Below, piece by piece: positions 35,921 through 43,996 of a DNA stretch of 64,000 nucleotides. Both the position numbers and the translations under genes were made by a program. The notes below the pieces were generated by a model, which saw nothing but the letters and a program-made list of their open reading frames with translations, was not told where the DNA came from and did not search any database. Every line of letters starts with the position of its first letter. Position 1 is the first letter of the stretch. Source of the DNA: Acidovorax sp. Leaf160 (GTDB lineage Bacteria > Pseudomonadota > Gammaproteobacteria > Burkholderiales > Burkholderiaceae_C); assembly GCF_001424265.1 (NCBI RefSeq), contig NZ_LMOV01000028.1, forward strand, positions 174,324 to 238,323. The letters are read 5' to 3'.

Positions 35921-37036
35921 ATGATCCGTTGGCCCCAGGCTGCCGCAGCGCTTGTCGCCGCTACGGCGCTGCTCGCCCCCCTCGCCCATGCCCAATTGCT
36001 GATCGGGCAGACGGCGGGCTTCACCGGCCCGGTCGCCGCAGGGGTGCAGGAAACCACCGACGGAGCCAAGCTGTACTTCGACGCGGTCAACGCCAAGGGC
36101 GGCGTGGGCGGCCAGAAGGTGGAACTGGTGTCGCTCGACGACAAGTTCGATCCCAAGCTGAGCGCGGAAAACGCCCGCCAGCTCATCGAGGACCGCAAGG
36201 TGCTGGCGCTGTTCCTCACGCGCGGAACGCCGCACACCGAGGCCATCATTCCCCTGCTGAACCAGTACAACGTGCCGCTGGTGGGCCCTTCGACCGGCGC
36301 GATGGTGCTGCACAAGCCCGCCCGCAAGCACATCTTCAACGTGCGCGCGACCTACCAGCGCGAGGCCGAGAAGGCCATCACCCACCTGGCCTCCCTGGGC
36401 ATCACCCGCATCGCCGTGGTGCTGGCCGATGACAGCTTCGGCGCGGACGGCCTAACCGGCGCCCAGCGCGGGCTGGAGCGGGCGCAGTTGAAAGCGGTGC
36501 TGGAAGAGCGCTTCGACCGCTCCAAGCCCGACTTCGCACCGATCACCGCCAAGGTCGTGCAGACGAATGCGCAGGCGGTGTTGATGATTGCGTCGGGTGT
36601 CGCGGTGGTGGACGGCTACGCCGCCTTCCGCGCCGCGGGCTCCACCGCCCAGATCGTCACGCTGTCGAACAATGCCTCCACCGGCTTCGCCAAGAGCCTG
36701 GGCGCCAACGGACGCGGCGTGATCGTCACGCAGGTGTTCCCCAACGAGCGCTCGATCAACTTCCCCATGGTGCGCGAGGCGCAGGAGCTGGCCAAGGCGC
36801 GCGGCCAGGAAGTGAGCCCGGCCATGCTGGAAGGCTTTGCCGCCGCCAAGGTGATGGTCGAGGGCCTGCGCCGCGCCGGCCCCAAGCCGACGCGCGAGAG
36901 CATCGACGCGGCGCTGGACGGGCTGCAGAAGTTCGATCTGGGCGGGCTGGAGATCTCATACAGCCCGACCGATCACTCGGGCCTGGACTTCGCCGACCTG
37001 TCCATCATCGGCACGGACGGGAAGTTCCGGCGCTGA
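35921..37036 (+). CDS. LivK-type ABC transporter substrate-binding protein
   Basis: Periplasmic binding protein of 371 residues in the branched-chain amino acid/amide family. The signal peptide ends at AHA (residue 24). The first lobe starts LLIGQTAGFTGPVAAGVQET; KLYFDAVNAKGGVGG, PLVGPSTGA and AVVLADDSFGADGL are family hallmarks. The start at 35921 follows AAAAAGGAGC. No permease or ATPase genes lie next to it, so it is an orphan receptor. Divergent from uvrA across a 279-bp intergenic region. Ligand not predictable; such orphan receptors are numerous in Comamonadaceae. Confidence 0.9.
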   Translation: MIRWPQAAAALVAATALLAPLAHAQLLIGQTAGFTGPVAAGVQETTDGAKLYFDAVNAKGGVGGQKVELVSLDDKFDPKLSAENARQLIEDRKVLALFLTRGTPHTEAIIPLLNQYNVPLVGPSTGAMVLHKPARKHIFNVRATYQREAEKAITHLASLGITRIAVVLADDSFGADGLTGAQRGLERAQLKAVLEERFDRSKPDFAPITAKVVQTNAQAVLMIASGVAVVDGYAAFRAAGSTAQIVTLSNNASTGFAKSLGANGRGVIVTQVFPNERSINFPMVREAQELAKARGQEVSPAMLEGFAAAKVMVEGLRRAGPKPTRESIDAALDGLQKFDLGGLEISYSPTDHSGLDFADLSIIGTDGKFRR

Positions 37037-37069
37037 AAGGCACACTGCCGGACGTGGGCAGGGCGCCGG

Positions 37070-37723
37070 TCAGAGCTTCAGCAGTGCCATGAGCGAGGCC
37101 ATCATCCCGACCCCGAGCGACAGGACCCACGCGACAGCGGCAGCGTAGTACCAGCTTTCGCGCTCCTGCCAGGTCAGGCGGCGAGGATCGCCCGGGGGCA
37201 GCCGCCGGGTCGCGCGGCGCGACGCGATGAGCACCGGCGCCGCGAGCAGCAGCGAAAGCAGCAGGGCTGCCAGCTGCAGCAGCAGCCCATCCTCGCGGCC
37301 GCCGATGGACAGCTTCTGCCACCAGCCCCCCAGCGTGCCGACGGTGGCCAGCGGCCCACACAGCAGCACGATGGCGACGCCCCCGACGATCCGCACGAGC
37401 ACGCGGCAAGCCGCGTCCAGCCGCGTGGGCGCCAGCGGCGCCGAACCCGGGCCTTCGGGATACGGAAAATCCTTGCGCAAGCGGCGGATGCTGATCGGCC
37501 AGAGGACGGCGGCCACGAACACGCTCAGGATCCAGGCCAGCATCTGTGCGGCCGACATCGGAATGCCCAGCCGGCTGGCCAGCAACAGGCCGCCGATCCA
37601 GCAGCCCAGCAGCAACGGGATGCCGAGCACCACGGTCGCCACGGCGATCAGCGTGCGGGCCCTGCGAGACAGGCCGGGCCGGGCAGCCGGCCGGGATTGC
37701 GCTGGCCGAAGAAGACCTGCCAT
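37070..37723 (-). CDS. Hypothetical membrane protein
   Basis: I do not recognise this 217-residue protein. It has five probable membrane helices (about residues 24-46, 56-76, 107-128, 145-167, 190-214). After the second helix comes a short loop with RRLRKDFPYPEGPGSAP. A Trp-Glu-Arg-Glu-Ser-Trp segment precedes the last helix. It lies 11 bp downstream of a 50-residue membrane peptide gene in the same direction. Confidence 0.7.
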   Translation of the reverse strand: MAGLLRPAQSRPAARPGLSRRARTLIAVATVVLGIPLLLGCWIGGLLLASRLGIPMSAAQMLAWILSVFVAAVLWPISIRRLRKDFPYPEGPGSAPLAPTRLDAACRVLVRIVGGVAIVLLCGPLATVGTLGGWWQKLSIGGREDGLLLQLAALLLSLLLAAPVLIASRRATRRLPPGDPRRLTWQERESWYYAAAVAWVLSLGVGMMASLMALLKL

Positions 37724-37734
37724 CCGCCGATGCG

Positions 37735-37887
37735 TCAGCGGGAGGCGGCGGACGCAGGCGCCTCGGGCACGTGCACGGCATCGGCGCCGTGCTTCTCACC
37801 GCTCATGTCCACCTTGTCTCCGGCCTTCATGATCACGAACAGCGACAAGGCAGCGAAGAGGACGAAGCCTACGACGAGTTTCCACAT
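37735..37887 (-). CDS. Small single-helix membrane protein
   Basis: A 50-residue protein starting MWKLVVGFVLFAALSLFVIM, one membrane helix, followed by a hydrophilic tail ending APASAASR. The start is fixed by CAGGAGACAAAAAAAC just upstream of the ATG at 37887; a longer frame from 37995 would read through the porin terminator. Function unknown. Probably cotranscribed with the downstream membrane-protein gene. Confidence 0.65.
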   Translation of the reverse strand: MWKLVVGFVLFAALSLFVIMKAGDKVDMSGEKHGADAVHVPEAPASAASR

Positions 37888-37935
37888 GTTTTTTTGTCTC
37901 CTGAATAGGTGGGGTGATGAGGAACCGGGCATGAA

Positions 37936-37967
37936 AAAACCCCACGCCCTTGCGGGTGTGGGGTTCT
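37936..37967 (-). terminator. Rho-independent terminator of the porin gene
   Basis: AACCCCAC (37938-37945) pairs with GTGGGGTT (37958-37965), and the stem extends inward through GCCC/GGGT to a four-base loop. Read leftward it is followed by a T-run. It lies 56 bp beyond the porin stop. Confidence 0.85.
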
Positions 37968-38022
37968 GACGCGTGACCGCTGGCCACAGGCTCATGCGAG
38001 CCTGGGGCTGAAGTGGTGGCGA

Positions 38023-39012
38023 TCAGAAGTTGTGGCGAACACCCACGGCCACGGAGCTGAAGTCGTTGCCAGCGGCGGAGCTGTAGTAACTGGCGCCAGC
38101 CTTGTTGTCGACCTTGGTGTAGTAGCCGTACACCTTGGTGCGCTTGCTCAGGTTGTAGTTGTAGCCCAGCGTGTATTGCAGAGCGGAGCTGTTGGCGATG
38201 TTGTCGTACTTGCCGGCACGGCCGACGTTCAGGTGGAATTCCGAAGCGCCCAGGATGTAGGCACCGGACACGCGGTAGGCGTCACGCTTGCCGACGGCAG
38301 CGGCCGAGTCGGTCATGGCGTTCCAGTCGTCGCTGCGCTGGTAGTAGGCGCCGACGATGAAAGGACCAGCCGTGTACAGGGCGCGCAGTGCGAACTGGTT
38401 GGCGCTGTCCAGCTTGGAGTAGCCGGCGCCCAGGGCCAGGGCACCCAGGGTGTAGTTGGCAGCCAGGTCGTACACGTTCTTGCCGCCGACGGCTTGCTCG
38501 TGCAGGCCCACCGAACCTTCGACCGTCAGGCCGCCGATGTCGGGCGTCTTGTAGGCGATGGAGTTGGAGTTCGTGAACGCATTGCGCATCACGGATGCGT
38601 AGAAGGCGTCGGAAGACGAACCGGTGTCGTGGTTGTGCAGGCTGATGTAGTCAGCGGTGGCGAAGTACGACTCGGCCGTCCAGCGGCCCAGGCGCACGGT
38701 ACCGAAGTTGCCGGACAGATTCACTTCGCTCTGACGAGCGAAGAAGCCGCGGGAGTCGGTGGTGCCGGTGTCGGAGTTGAAGCCGCTTTCCAGGACGAAA
38801 CCAGCCTTCAGGCCGCCACCGAGGTCTTCCGTGCCACGGAAGCCGAAACGCGAAGCGTTGTTGGCCATCACGGTGTTGGTCGTGCCGCCGTCCTTCTGGC
38901 GTTCGACCGTGGTGTTCACGCGGCCGTACAGGGTCACGCTGCTTTGAGCGAAGGCAGCGGAGGTGCTCAGCAGAGCCAGGGAAGCGAGCAGCAGGCGATT
39001 GGTTTTTTGCAT
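38023..39012 (-). CDS. Gram-negative porin (general diffusion, OmpC/PhoE-like beta family)
   Basis: Outer-membrane trimeric porin of 329 residues. The signal peptide ends AFA (about residue 22). The mature start QSSVTLYGRVNTTVERQ, the SRFGFRGTEDLGGGLKAGF block and the C-terminal GVRHNF with final Phe are hallmarks of betaproteobacterial porins. Its codon use favours a small set of codons, as in highly expressed genes. The start at 39012 has AAGGATCC upstream. A strong terminator follows. A 299-bp gap precedes it (39013-39311) with no gene. Confidence 0.95.
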   Translation of the reverse strand: MQKTNRLLLASLALLSTSAAFAQSSVTLYGRVNTTVERQKDGGTTNTVMANNASRFGFRGTEDLGGGLKAGFVLESGFNSDTGTTDSRGFFARQSEVNLSGNFGTVRLGRWTAESYFATADYISLHNHDTGSSSDAFYASVMRNAFTNSNSIAYKTPDIGGLTVEGSVGLHEQAVGGKNVYDLAANYTLGALALGAGYSKLDSANQFALRALYTAGPFIVGAYYQRSDDWNAMTDSAAAVGKRDAYRVSGAYILGASEFHLNVGRAGKYDNIANSSALQYTLGYNYNLSKRTKVYGYYTKVDNKAGASYYSSAAGNDFSSVAVGVRHNF

Positions 39013-39311
39013 ATGGATCCTTGAATGCTTGTGTCCATCGGGTGATGTAGGCACCGCTTGCAGCCTGATGGGCCGTGAGCACCGTGTGCGTCTACTCGCC
39101 CAAATTCTAGGTGTAACGCTTCGGTTAACACATGCGAAAGTAGTTTTCATGATTGTCCTGATGTATCGCCGCCACACTTCAAGGGTTATTCACCAAGGGC
39201 GTGCGGCGATGCACCAGGAAAACCGGGCCGGGCGGGCCCCCAGGCACGGGCGGGGTGCATGCGGGCGGGCCCTGCATCCCCCTGCAGGGCGCGTGCACCG
39301 CCCGTCCGGCG
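39013..39311. other. Intergenic region upstream of the porin gene
   Basis: 299 bp without a gene, containing the porin leader and promoter. The part near 39100-39200 is richer in A+T than its surroundings. I could not pick out a convincing -35/-10 pair. Confidence 0.5.
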
Positions 39312-40970
39312 TCAGTCGCCCGCGTAGATGTCCACGTCCTTGGTCTCGCGGATGAACAGCGTGCCGATGATGGCGGTGGCGCCGGCGATGATGATCGGGT
39401 ACCAGAGGCCGTTGTACATGTTGCCGGTCTGCGCCACGATGGCGAACGACATGGTGGGCAGCAGGCCGCCGAACCAGCCGTTGCCGATGTGATAGGGCAG
39501 GCTCATCGACGTGTAGCGGATGCGGGTCGGGAACATCTCCACCAGCATGGCGGCGATGGGGCCATACACCATGGTCACCAGCAGCACCAGGTAGGTCAGG
39601 ATGACGACCATCATCACCTTGTTCATCTTGGCGGGGTCGGCCTTGGCGGGGTAGCCGTCGGCCTTCAGCGTGTCGGCCACGGACTTCTTGAACGCGGCGT
39701 CCTTGGCTTTCACTTCATCGGCGGCCAGGCCGCGGGCGCTGTAGCTCGGGATCGTGGTCTGGCCGATCTTGATGACCGCGGGGGTGCCAGCCGGCGCCAC
39801 TTCGTTGTCGTAGCTGACCGAGTTGGCCGCCAGCACCTGCTTGGCGACGTCGCACGAGCTGGTGAACTTGGCCGTGCCGGTCGGGTTGAACTGGAAGGAG
39901 CACTCGGCCGGGTCGGCGACGATCACCACCTTGTTCCTGGCCTGCGCAGCGGCCAGGTCGGGATTGGCGGCTTCGGTCAGCGCCTTGAAGACCGGGAAGT
40001 AGGTCAGCACGGCCAGCACGCAGCCCAGCATGATGATGGGCTTGCGGCCGATCTTGTCGGAGAGACTACCGAACACCACGAAGAACGGCGTGCCGATCAG
40101 CAGGGCCGCGGCGATCATCAGGTTGGCCGTGACGGCATCCACCTTCAGCTGCTGCGTGAGGAAGAAGAGCGCGTAGAACTGGCCCGTGTACCAGACCACG
40201 GCCTGGCCGGCGGTCAGGCCGATCAGCGCCAGGATCACGATCTTCAGGTTCTTCCACTCGCCGAACGATTCACGCAGCGGCGCCTTGGAGGTCTTGCCCT
40301 CGGCCTTCATCTTCTGGAAGGCGGGCGATTCCGACAGCGACAGCCGGATCCACAGCGAGATGCCCAGCAGCAGGATGGACACCAGGAACGGGATGCGCCA
40401 GCCCCAGTCGGTGAAGGCCTCCTCGCCCATGACGGTGCGCGTGCCCAGGATCACCAGCAGCGACAGGAAGAGCCCCATCGTCGCGGTGGTCTGGATCCAC
40501 GAGGTGTACGCGCCCCGCTTGCCCTGCGGCGCATGCTCGGCCACATAGGTCGCGGCACCACCGTACTCTCCGCCCAGGGCCAGGCCCTGCAGCATGCGCA
40601 GCACGATCAGGATGACCGGCGCGGCCACGCCGATGCTGGCGTAGGTCGGCAGCACGCCCACGATGAACGTGGACAGGCCCATGATCAGGATGGTGACGAG
40701 GAAGGTGTACTTGCGGCCGATCATGTCGCCGAGCCGGCCGAACACCAGTGCGCCGAAGGGCCGCACGATGAAGCCGGCGGCGAAGGCGAGCAGCGCGAAG
40801 ATGAAGGCAGAGCCGGCATCCAGCCCGCTGAAGAACTGCTTGGCGATGATGGCTGCGAGCGAGCCGTACAGGTAGAAGTCATACCATTCGAAAACGGTGC
40901 CTAGCGACGAGGCCAGGATGACTTTTCTTTCTTCCGGCGACATGGGCCGGGGAGCGACATTGGTAGCCAT
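39312..40970 (-). CDS. MFS transporter, metabolite:H+ symporter (MHS) family
   Basis: Inner-membrane symporter of 552 residues, related to ProP/ShiA/YdfJ. The first helix begins ASSLGTVFEWYDFYLYGSLA; the loop 2-3 motif GRLGDMIGRKYTF, RMLQGLALGGEYGGAATYV and GSLSDKIGRKP are standard. Between helices 9 and 10 lies an extra 100-residue hydrophilic segment (about residues 345-450) with two cysteines (ECSFQF and SSCDVAK). The start at 40970 follows GGAGACACCCACC. Substrate unknown; carboxylates are common in the family. The 387-bp region upstream (40971-41357) holds no gene that I can see. Confidence 0.92.
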   Translation of the reverse strand: MATNVAPRPMSPEERKVILASSLGTVFEWYDFYLYGSLAAIIAKQFFSGLDAGSAFIFALLAFAAGFIVRPFGALVFGRLGDMIGRKYTFLVTILIMGLSTFIVGVLPTYASIGVAAPVILIVLRMLQGLALGGEYGGAATYVAEHAPQGKRGAYTSWIQTTATMGLFLSLLVILGTRTVMGEEAFTDWGWRIPFLVSILLLGISLWIRLSLSESPAFQKMKAEGKTSKAPLRESFGEWKNLKIVILALIGLTAGQAVVWYTGQFYALFFLTQQLKVDAVTANLMIAAALLIGTPFFVVFGSLSDKIGRKPIIMLGCVLAVLTYFPVFKALTEAANPDLAAAQARNKVVIVADPAECSFQFNPTGTAKFTSSCDVAKQVLAANSVSYDNEVAPAGTPAVIKIGQTTIPSYSARGLAADEVKAKDAAFKKSVADTLKADGYPAKADPAKMNKVMMVVILTYLVLLVTMVYGPIAAMLVEMFPTRIRYTSMSLPYHIGNGWFGGLLPTMSFAIVAQTGNMYNGLWYPIIIAGATAIIGTLFIRETKDVDIYAGD

Positions 40971-41357
40971 GGTGGGTGTCTCCATGAATGGGCGGGCGAT
41001 GACGGCAGCACCTTCGGCAGGTGCCTGCGGCGCAATATGTGCGCGCCGTCTGACCGAAAACTGACAGCGCGCCAGGCTCCCGACCCCACGGGCTCCCACC
41101 GTTCTTACGCGCGCCTGACAAAACCCGGCGCAACCCGTAGCGTGCTTTTCTCGATGTGGAAAATGGCCGATCTGCAGGCCCCGGCGCAGGCGCGCGGAGG
41201 CATGGCGGCGCGGGTAAACACCGAGCCTGCGCCAGGGGTTATCCCTGCCAGGGACAAACCCTGAAAGGCTGCCGATTCGCAGGCAAGGGCCGCCGCATGC
41301 GGCCCCGATGCAGCCAGGCGCACGCCAGCCGCTGCGCCCGGTGGAGGCCGGTCGGTG
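40971..41357. other. Intergenic region upstream of the MHS transporter
   Basis: 387 bp without a supported gene. It should contain the transporter promoter. A short inverted repeat, CCCTGCCAGGG, lies near 41245 but has no T-run, so I do not call it a terminator. Confidence 0.6.
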
Positions 41358-42014
41358 TCAGCGGGCGGCGCCCGGCAGCCCGCTGGGCACCCGGGGCGCG
41401 GCGTCCCACGCGGGCCCGTCGAACCACGCATCGCCCTGCAGGCTGGCGCGCAGCATGGGCAGGCCGTCCAGCCCCCAGAAGAGGCGGTCGCCCACGGCGT
41501 AGCTGGGCACGCCGAACACGCCCCGGGCGACGGCCTCGTCGGTGTTGGCCCGCAGCAGCGCCTTAGCGCGCGCGCCGCTGCCCTCGGGGTCGGGCCGCAT
41601 TTGCGCCTGCAGCGCCTCTTGCAGCGCCGCCAGCCGCGCAGGGTCCAGCGCGTCGCCGCCGCCCAGCCAGACGTGGCGCAGCACCGTGCCGGCGACGAAC
41701 CGGTTGATGTGGCCGTCGTCGCTGCACGCCAGGGCCAGGCGCAGCAGCGGCAGCGGGTTGAACGGGTGGCGGGCCGGCATGTCCAGCCCGCAACCCTGGG
41801 CATGGCCCAGCCAGCTGGCGTGGCGGTACGTCCAGTCCCGCTTGGGCGGCACGCCCGCCGGCCCGGGGTTGCCGTGCTGCTGCAGCAGCGCGCCCAGCAG
41901 CACCGGCCGGTAGTTCACCTCGTAGCTCAGGCCTTCCAGCGACCGGGGCAAGGCGTCGAAGGCCAGCCAGGCGTAAGGCGAGACGAAGTCGAGATAGAAC
42001 GTGATCTGCTGCAT
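41358..42014 (-). CDS. 2-Hydroxychromene-2-carboxylate isomerase (DsbA-fold)
   Basis: Kappa-class GST-like protein of 218 residues. It starts MQQITFYLDFVSPYAWLAF, where the Ser in VSPYAW takes the place of the DsbA cysteine and binds glutathione. GVPPKRDWTYRHASWLG and GVFGVPSYAVGDRLFWG are characteristic of HCCA isomerases. HCCA isomerases act in naphthalene degradation; isolated copies like this are often of unknown role. Start at 42014 with CCGGAGCG upstream. Confidence 0.9.
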   Translation of the reverse strand: MQQITFYLDFVSPYAWLAFDALPRSLEGLSYEVNYRPVLLGALLQQHGNPGPAGVPPKRDWTYRHASWLGHAQGCGLDMPARHPFNPLPLLRLALACSDDGHINRFVAGTVLRHVWLGGGDALDPARLAALQEALQAQMRPDPEGSGARAKALLRANTDEAVARGVFGVPSYAVGDRLFWGLDGLPMLRASLQGDAWFDGPAWDAAPRVPSGLPGAAR

Positions 42015-42066
42015 GGCGCGCTCCGGAAGTGACTGGGCTGGACTGGACTGGGCTGTGCGGGGAAGG

Positions 42067-42342
42067 TCAGGACGCGGCGCTGCCTGCCGCTGGCGGCGGC
42101 AGCCCCGCACGCTGCAGCAGCCGGCCCCAGATGGCGAGGCGCTGCGCGCGGCCGGCGGTCGACCAGACACGGATCTCGTCGAGCGTGCGAAAGCAGCCTT
42201 CGCACTGGCTGCCGTCCGCCGCCATGCGGCAGACGCCGATGCAGGGCGACGGCACTGCGGCATCGCTTTGCGCATCAAAACAGCCCGTAGCGCTTGATGC
42301 TTGGGCACGCTCAGCTATCAATTGAATAGCATTCGAATCCAT
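42067..42342 (-). CDS. DUF1289 domain-containing protein
   Basis: A 91-residue protein with the DUF1289 core SPCIGVCRMAADGSQCEGCF and RTLDEIRVWS; four cysteines suggest metal binding. Function unknown. The first 22 or so residues (MDSNAIQLIAERAQASS and on) are encoded by a dispersed repeat, which also supplies the neighbourhood of the start codon. It lies 11 bp downstream of the YbaK-like gene. Confidence 0.85.
   Translation of the reverse strand: MDSNAIQLIAERAQASSATGCFDAQSDAAVPSPCIGVCRMAADGSQCEGCFRTLDEIRVWSTAGRAQRLAIWGRLLQRAGLPPPAAGSAAS
42272..42330 (-). repeat. Dispersed repeat copy at the start of the DUF1289 gene
   Basis: Read leftward: GCTATTCAATTGATAGC, a terminal stem-loop, then CATCAAGCGCTACGGGC and TGTTTTGATGC. 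It matches the copies at 61628 and 55473 block by block. Confidence 0.8.
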
Positions 42343-42353
42343 GGAGCGTCCGG

Positions 42354-42860
42354 TCAGGGGGCGGCGGGCGGCTGCACCACGTCGGCCACCGGCGCCTGGG
42401 TGAGCGCTTCCAGGTCCTGCGGCCGCAGCGGGAACACGCCGTTGGGGTGGCCGGCCGCGGCCCAGATCTCGTCGAAGCGGAACAGGTCGCGGTCGATCAG
42501 CGTGACGGGCGGCGTGGCGTGCGCCACCGGCGACACGCCGCCGATGCTGAAGCCCGTCCGGGCCTTCACGAACGCGGCGTCGGCGCGGCCGGTCTTGCCG
42601 ACCAGCGCATCGACCTTCTTTTCATCCACCCGCCGGTCGCCCGAGGTGATGACCAGCACCGCCGCGTCATCGCTCTTGCGCCGGAAGATGATGCTCTTGG
42701 CGATCTGCCCGACCGCGATGCCGAGCGCGTCGGCGGCTTCCTGCGCGGTCCGCGCGGAGTTGTCGAGCATGCGCGGTGCATGCGGATGGCCCAGGGCCTG
42801 CAGCGCGGTGGCCACGCGTTGCACGCCTTCGGGCAGGGACTGGAGTTCGGCGCCACACAT
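42354..42860 (-). CDS. YbaK/EbsC-family aminoacyl-tRNA deacylase
   Basis: Protein of 168 residues with GQIAKSIIFRRK, TSGDRRVDEKKV and FSIGGVSPVAHATP, the conserved Lys and GG blocks of the YbaK/ProX editing family. These enzymes remove mischarged amino acids such as Ala or Cys from tRNA-Pro. Start at 42860 just after a 103-bp intergenic segment. The exact specificity is not readable from sequence. Confidence 0.88.
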   Translation of the reverse strand: MCGAELQSLPEGVQRVATALQALGHPHAPRMLDNSARTAQEAADALGIAVGQIAKSIIFRRKSDDAAVLVITSGDRRVDEKKVDALVGKTGRADAAFVKARTGFSIGGVSPVAHATPPVTLIDRDLFRFDEIWAAAGHPNGVFPLRPQDLEALTQAPVADVVQPPAAP

Positions 42861-42940
42861 CGGATGTTTTCCTCGGGTCGGGTTGTGTCGAGCGTCCGAT
42901 CTTAGAGCCTGCCCGAGGACCGCCCGCGCGCCTTGACTCC

Positions 42941-42970
42941 GCCCTCCCCCGCCCTCCCCCGCCCTACCCC
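42941..42970. repeat. Decamer tandem repeat (GCCCTCCCCC)n
   Basis: Three consecutive decamers, the third with one change (GCCCTACCCC). The change creates the TAG stop of the HMG-CoA lyase gene at 42964-42966, so this repeat overlaps that gene's end. Confidence 0.8.
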
Positions 42971-43878
42971 GCCCGCTTGTTCAGCACGGCGGTCGCCACG
43001 CGCGAATTGGGCTTGCGGCCGAGGAAGTCGCTGACATAGGCGCCCGCATCGATCAGACGGTCCAGGTCGATGCCGGTGTCGATGCCCAGGCCGTGCAGCA
43101 GGTACACCACGTCTTCCGTCGCCACATTGCCCGTGGCGCCCTTGGCGTAGGGGCAGCCGCCCAGCCCGGCGACGGACGACTGGAAATTCCACACGCCCAT
43201 CTGCAGCGCCGCCAGCGTGTTCGACAGCGCCTGGCCGTAGGTGTCGTGGAAATGGCCCGAGACGTCGTCGATCGCGAAATGCTGCAGCGTGGCTTCGACG
43301 GCGCGCTGCACCTTGAGCGGCGTGCCCACGCCGATGGTGTCGGCCACGTCCACCCGCTGCACGCCGATACCCTTGAGCAGCCCGGCCAGGTAGGCCACCC
43401 GCTCGGGCGCGACCTCGCCCTCGTAGGGGCAGCCGACGGTGCAGCTCATCGCCCCGCGCACGGCGATGCCCTGCGCCCGTGCCGCCTCCACCACCGGCGC
43501 GAAGCGCTCGATGCTTTCGGCGATGCTGCAGTTGATGTTCTTCTGGCTGAACGCCTCGCTGGCCGAGCCGAACACCACCACCTCGTCGGGCCGGTCGGCC
43601 AGCGAGGCCTCGTAGCCCTTGAGGTTGGGGGTCAGCACCGAATAGCGCACGCCGGGCTGCCGCTCGATGCCGGACATGACTTCGTGGTTGTCGGCCATCT
43701 GCGGCACCCACTTGGGGCTGACGTAGCTGGTGACCTCGATCTCTTTCAAGCCGGCCTGCTGCAGCCGGTGCACCAGGCCGATCTTGACTTCGGCGGGCAC
43801 GGGCGACTTCTCGTTCTGCAGGCCGTCACGCGGGCCGACATCGATGAGCCGGACTTGGCGGGGATAGGTGATGCTCAT
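42964..43878 (-). CDS. liuE: Hydroxymethylglutaryl-CoA lyase
   Basis: Splits HMG-CoA into acetoacetate and acetyl-CoA, the last step of leucine catabolism; 304 residues. Seen: LIDVGPRDGLQNEKS, the metal-binding GHFHDTYGQAL, and the catalytic-cysteine loop GLGGCPYAKGATGNVATED. The start MSITYPRQVRLID at 43878 is preferred over an extension from 43941. The final residues and the stop codon lie in a decamer repeat. It ends the liu-type gene run. Confidence 0.94.
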   Translation of the reverse strand: MSITYPRQVRLIDVGPRDGLQNEKSPVPAEVKIGLVHRLQQAGLKEIEVTSYVSPKWVPQMADNHEVMSGIERQPGVRYSVLTPNLKGYEASLADRPDEVVVFGSASEAFSQKNINCSIAESIERFAPVVEAARAQGIAVRGAMSCTVGCPYEGEVAPERVAYLAGLLKGIGVQRVDVADTIGVGTPLKVQRAVEATLQHFAIDDVSGHFHDTYGQALSNTLAALQMGVWNFQSSVAGLGGCPYAKGATGNVATEDVVYLLHGLGIDTGIDLDRLIDAGAYVSDFLGRKPNSRVATAVLNKRAG

Positions 43879-43996
43879 GGTGTTCTCGATCTGTGAATGG
43901 GTGGTGGCGAACGCAGCGTGCTGCCCGCGCGGGCACCGCACGCCCGGCAGCGGCGAAGCGCTGCGTGCGGCCGGGGCATGGCAGGCGCGCGATGCA

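Noticed and set aside
35642-36385. N-terminal extension of UvrA by 248 codons
   Set aside because: It runs antisense to the LivK-type gene and its signal peptide; UvrA itself begins normally at 35641.
41243-41256. Terminator at CCCTGCCAGGG
   Set aside because: Stem of four to five bases and no T-run on either side.
42941-42970. CRISPR array
   Set aside because: The units are contiguous decamers without spacers; no cas gene is near. The heptamers at 60887 fail for the same reason.
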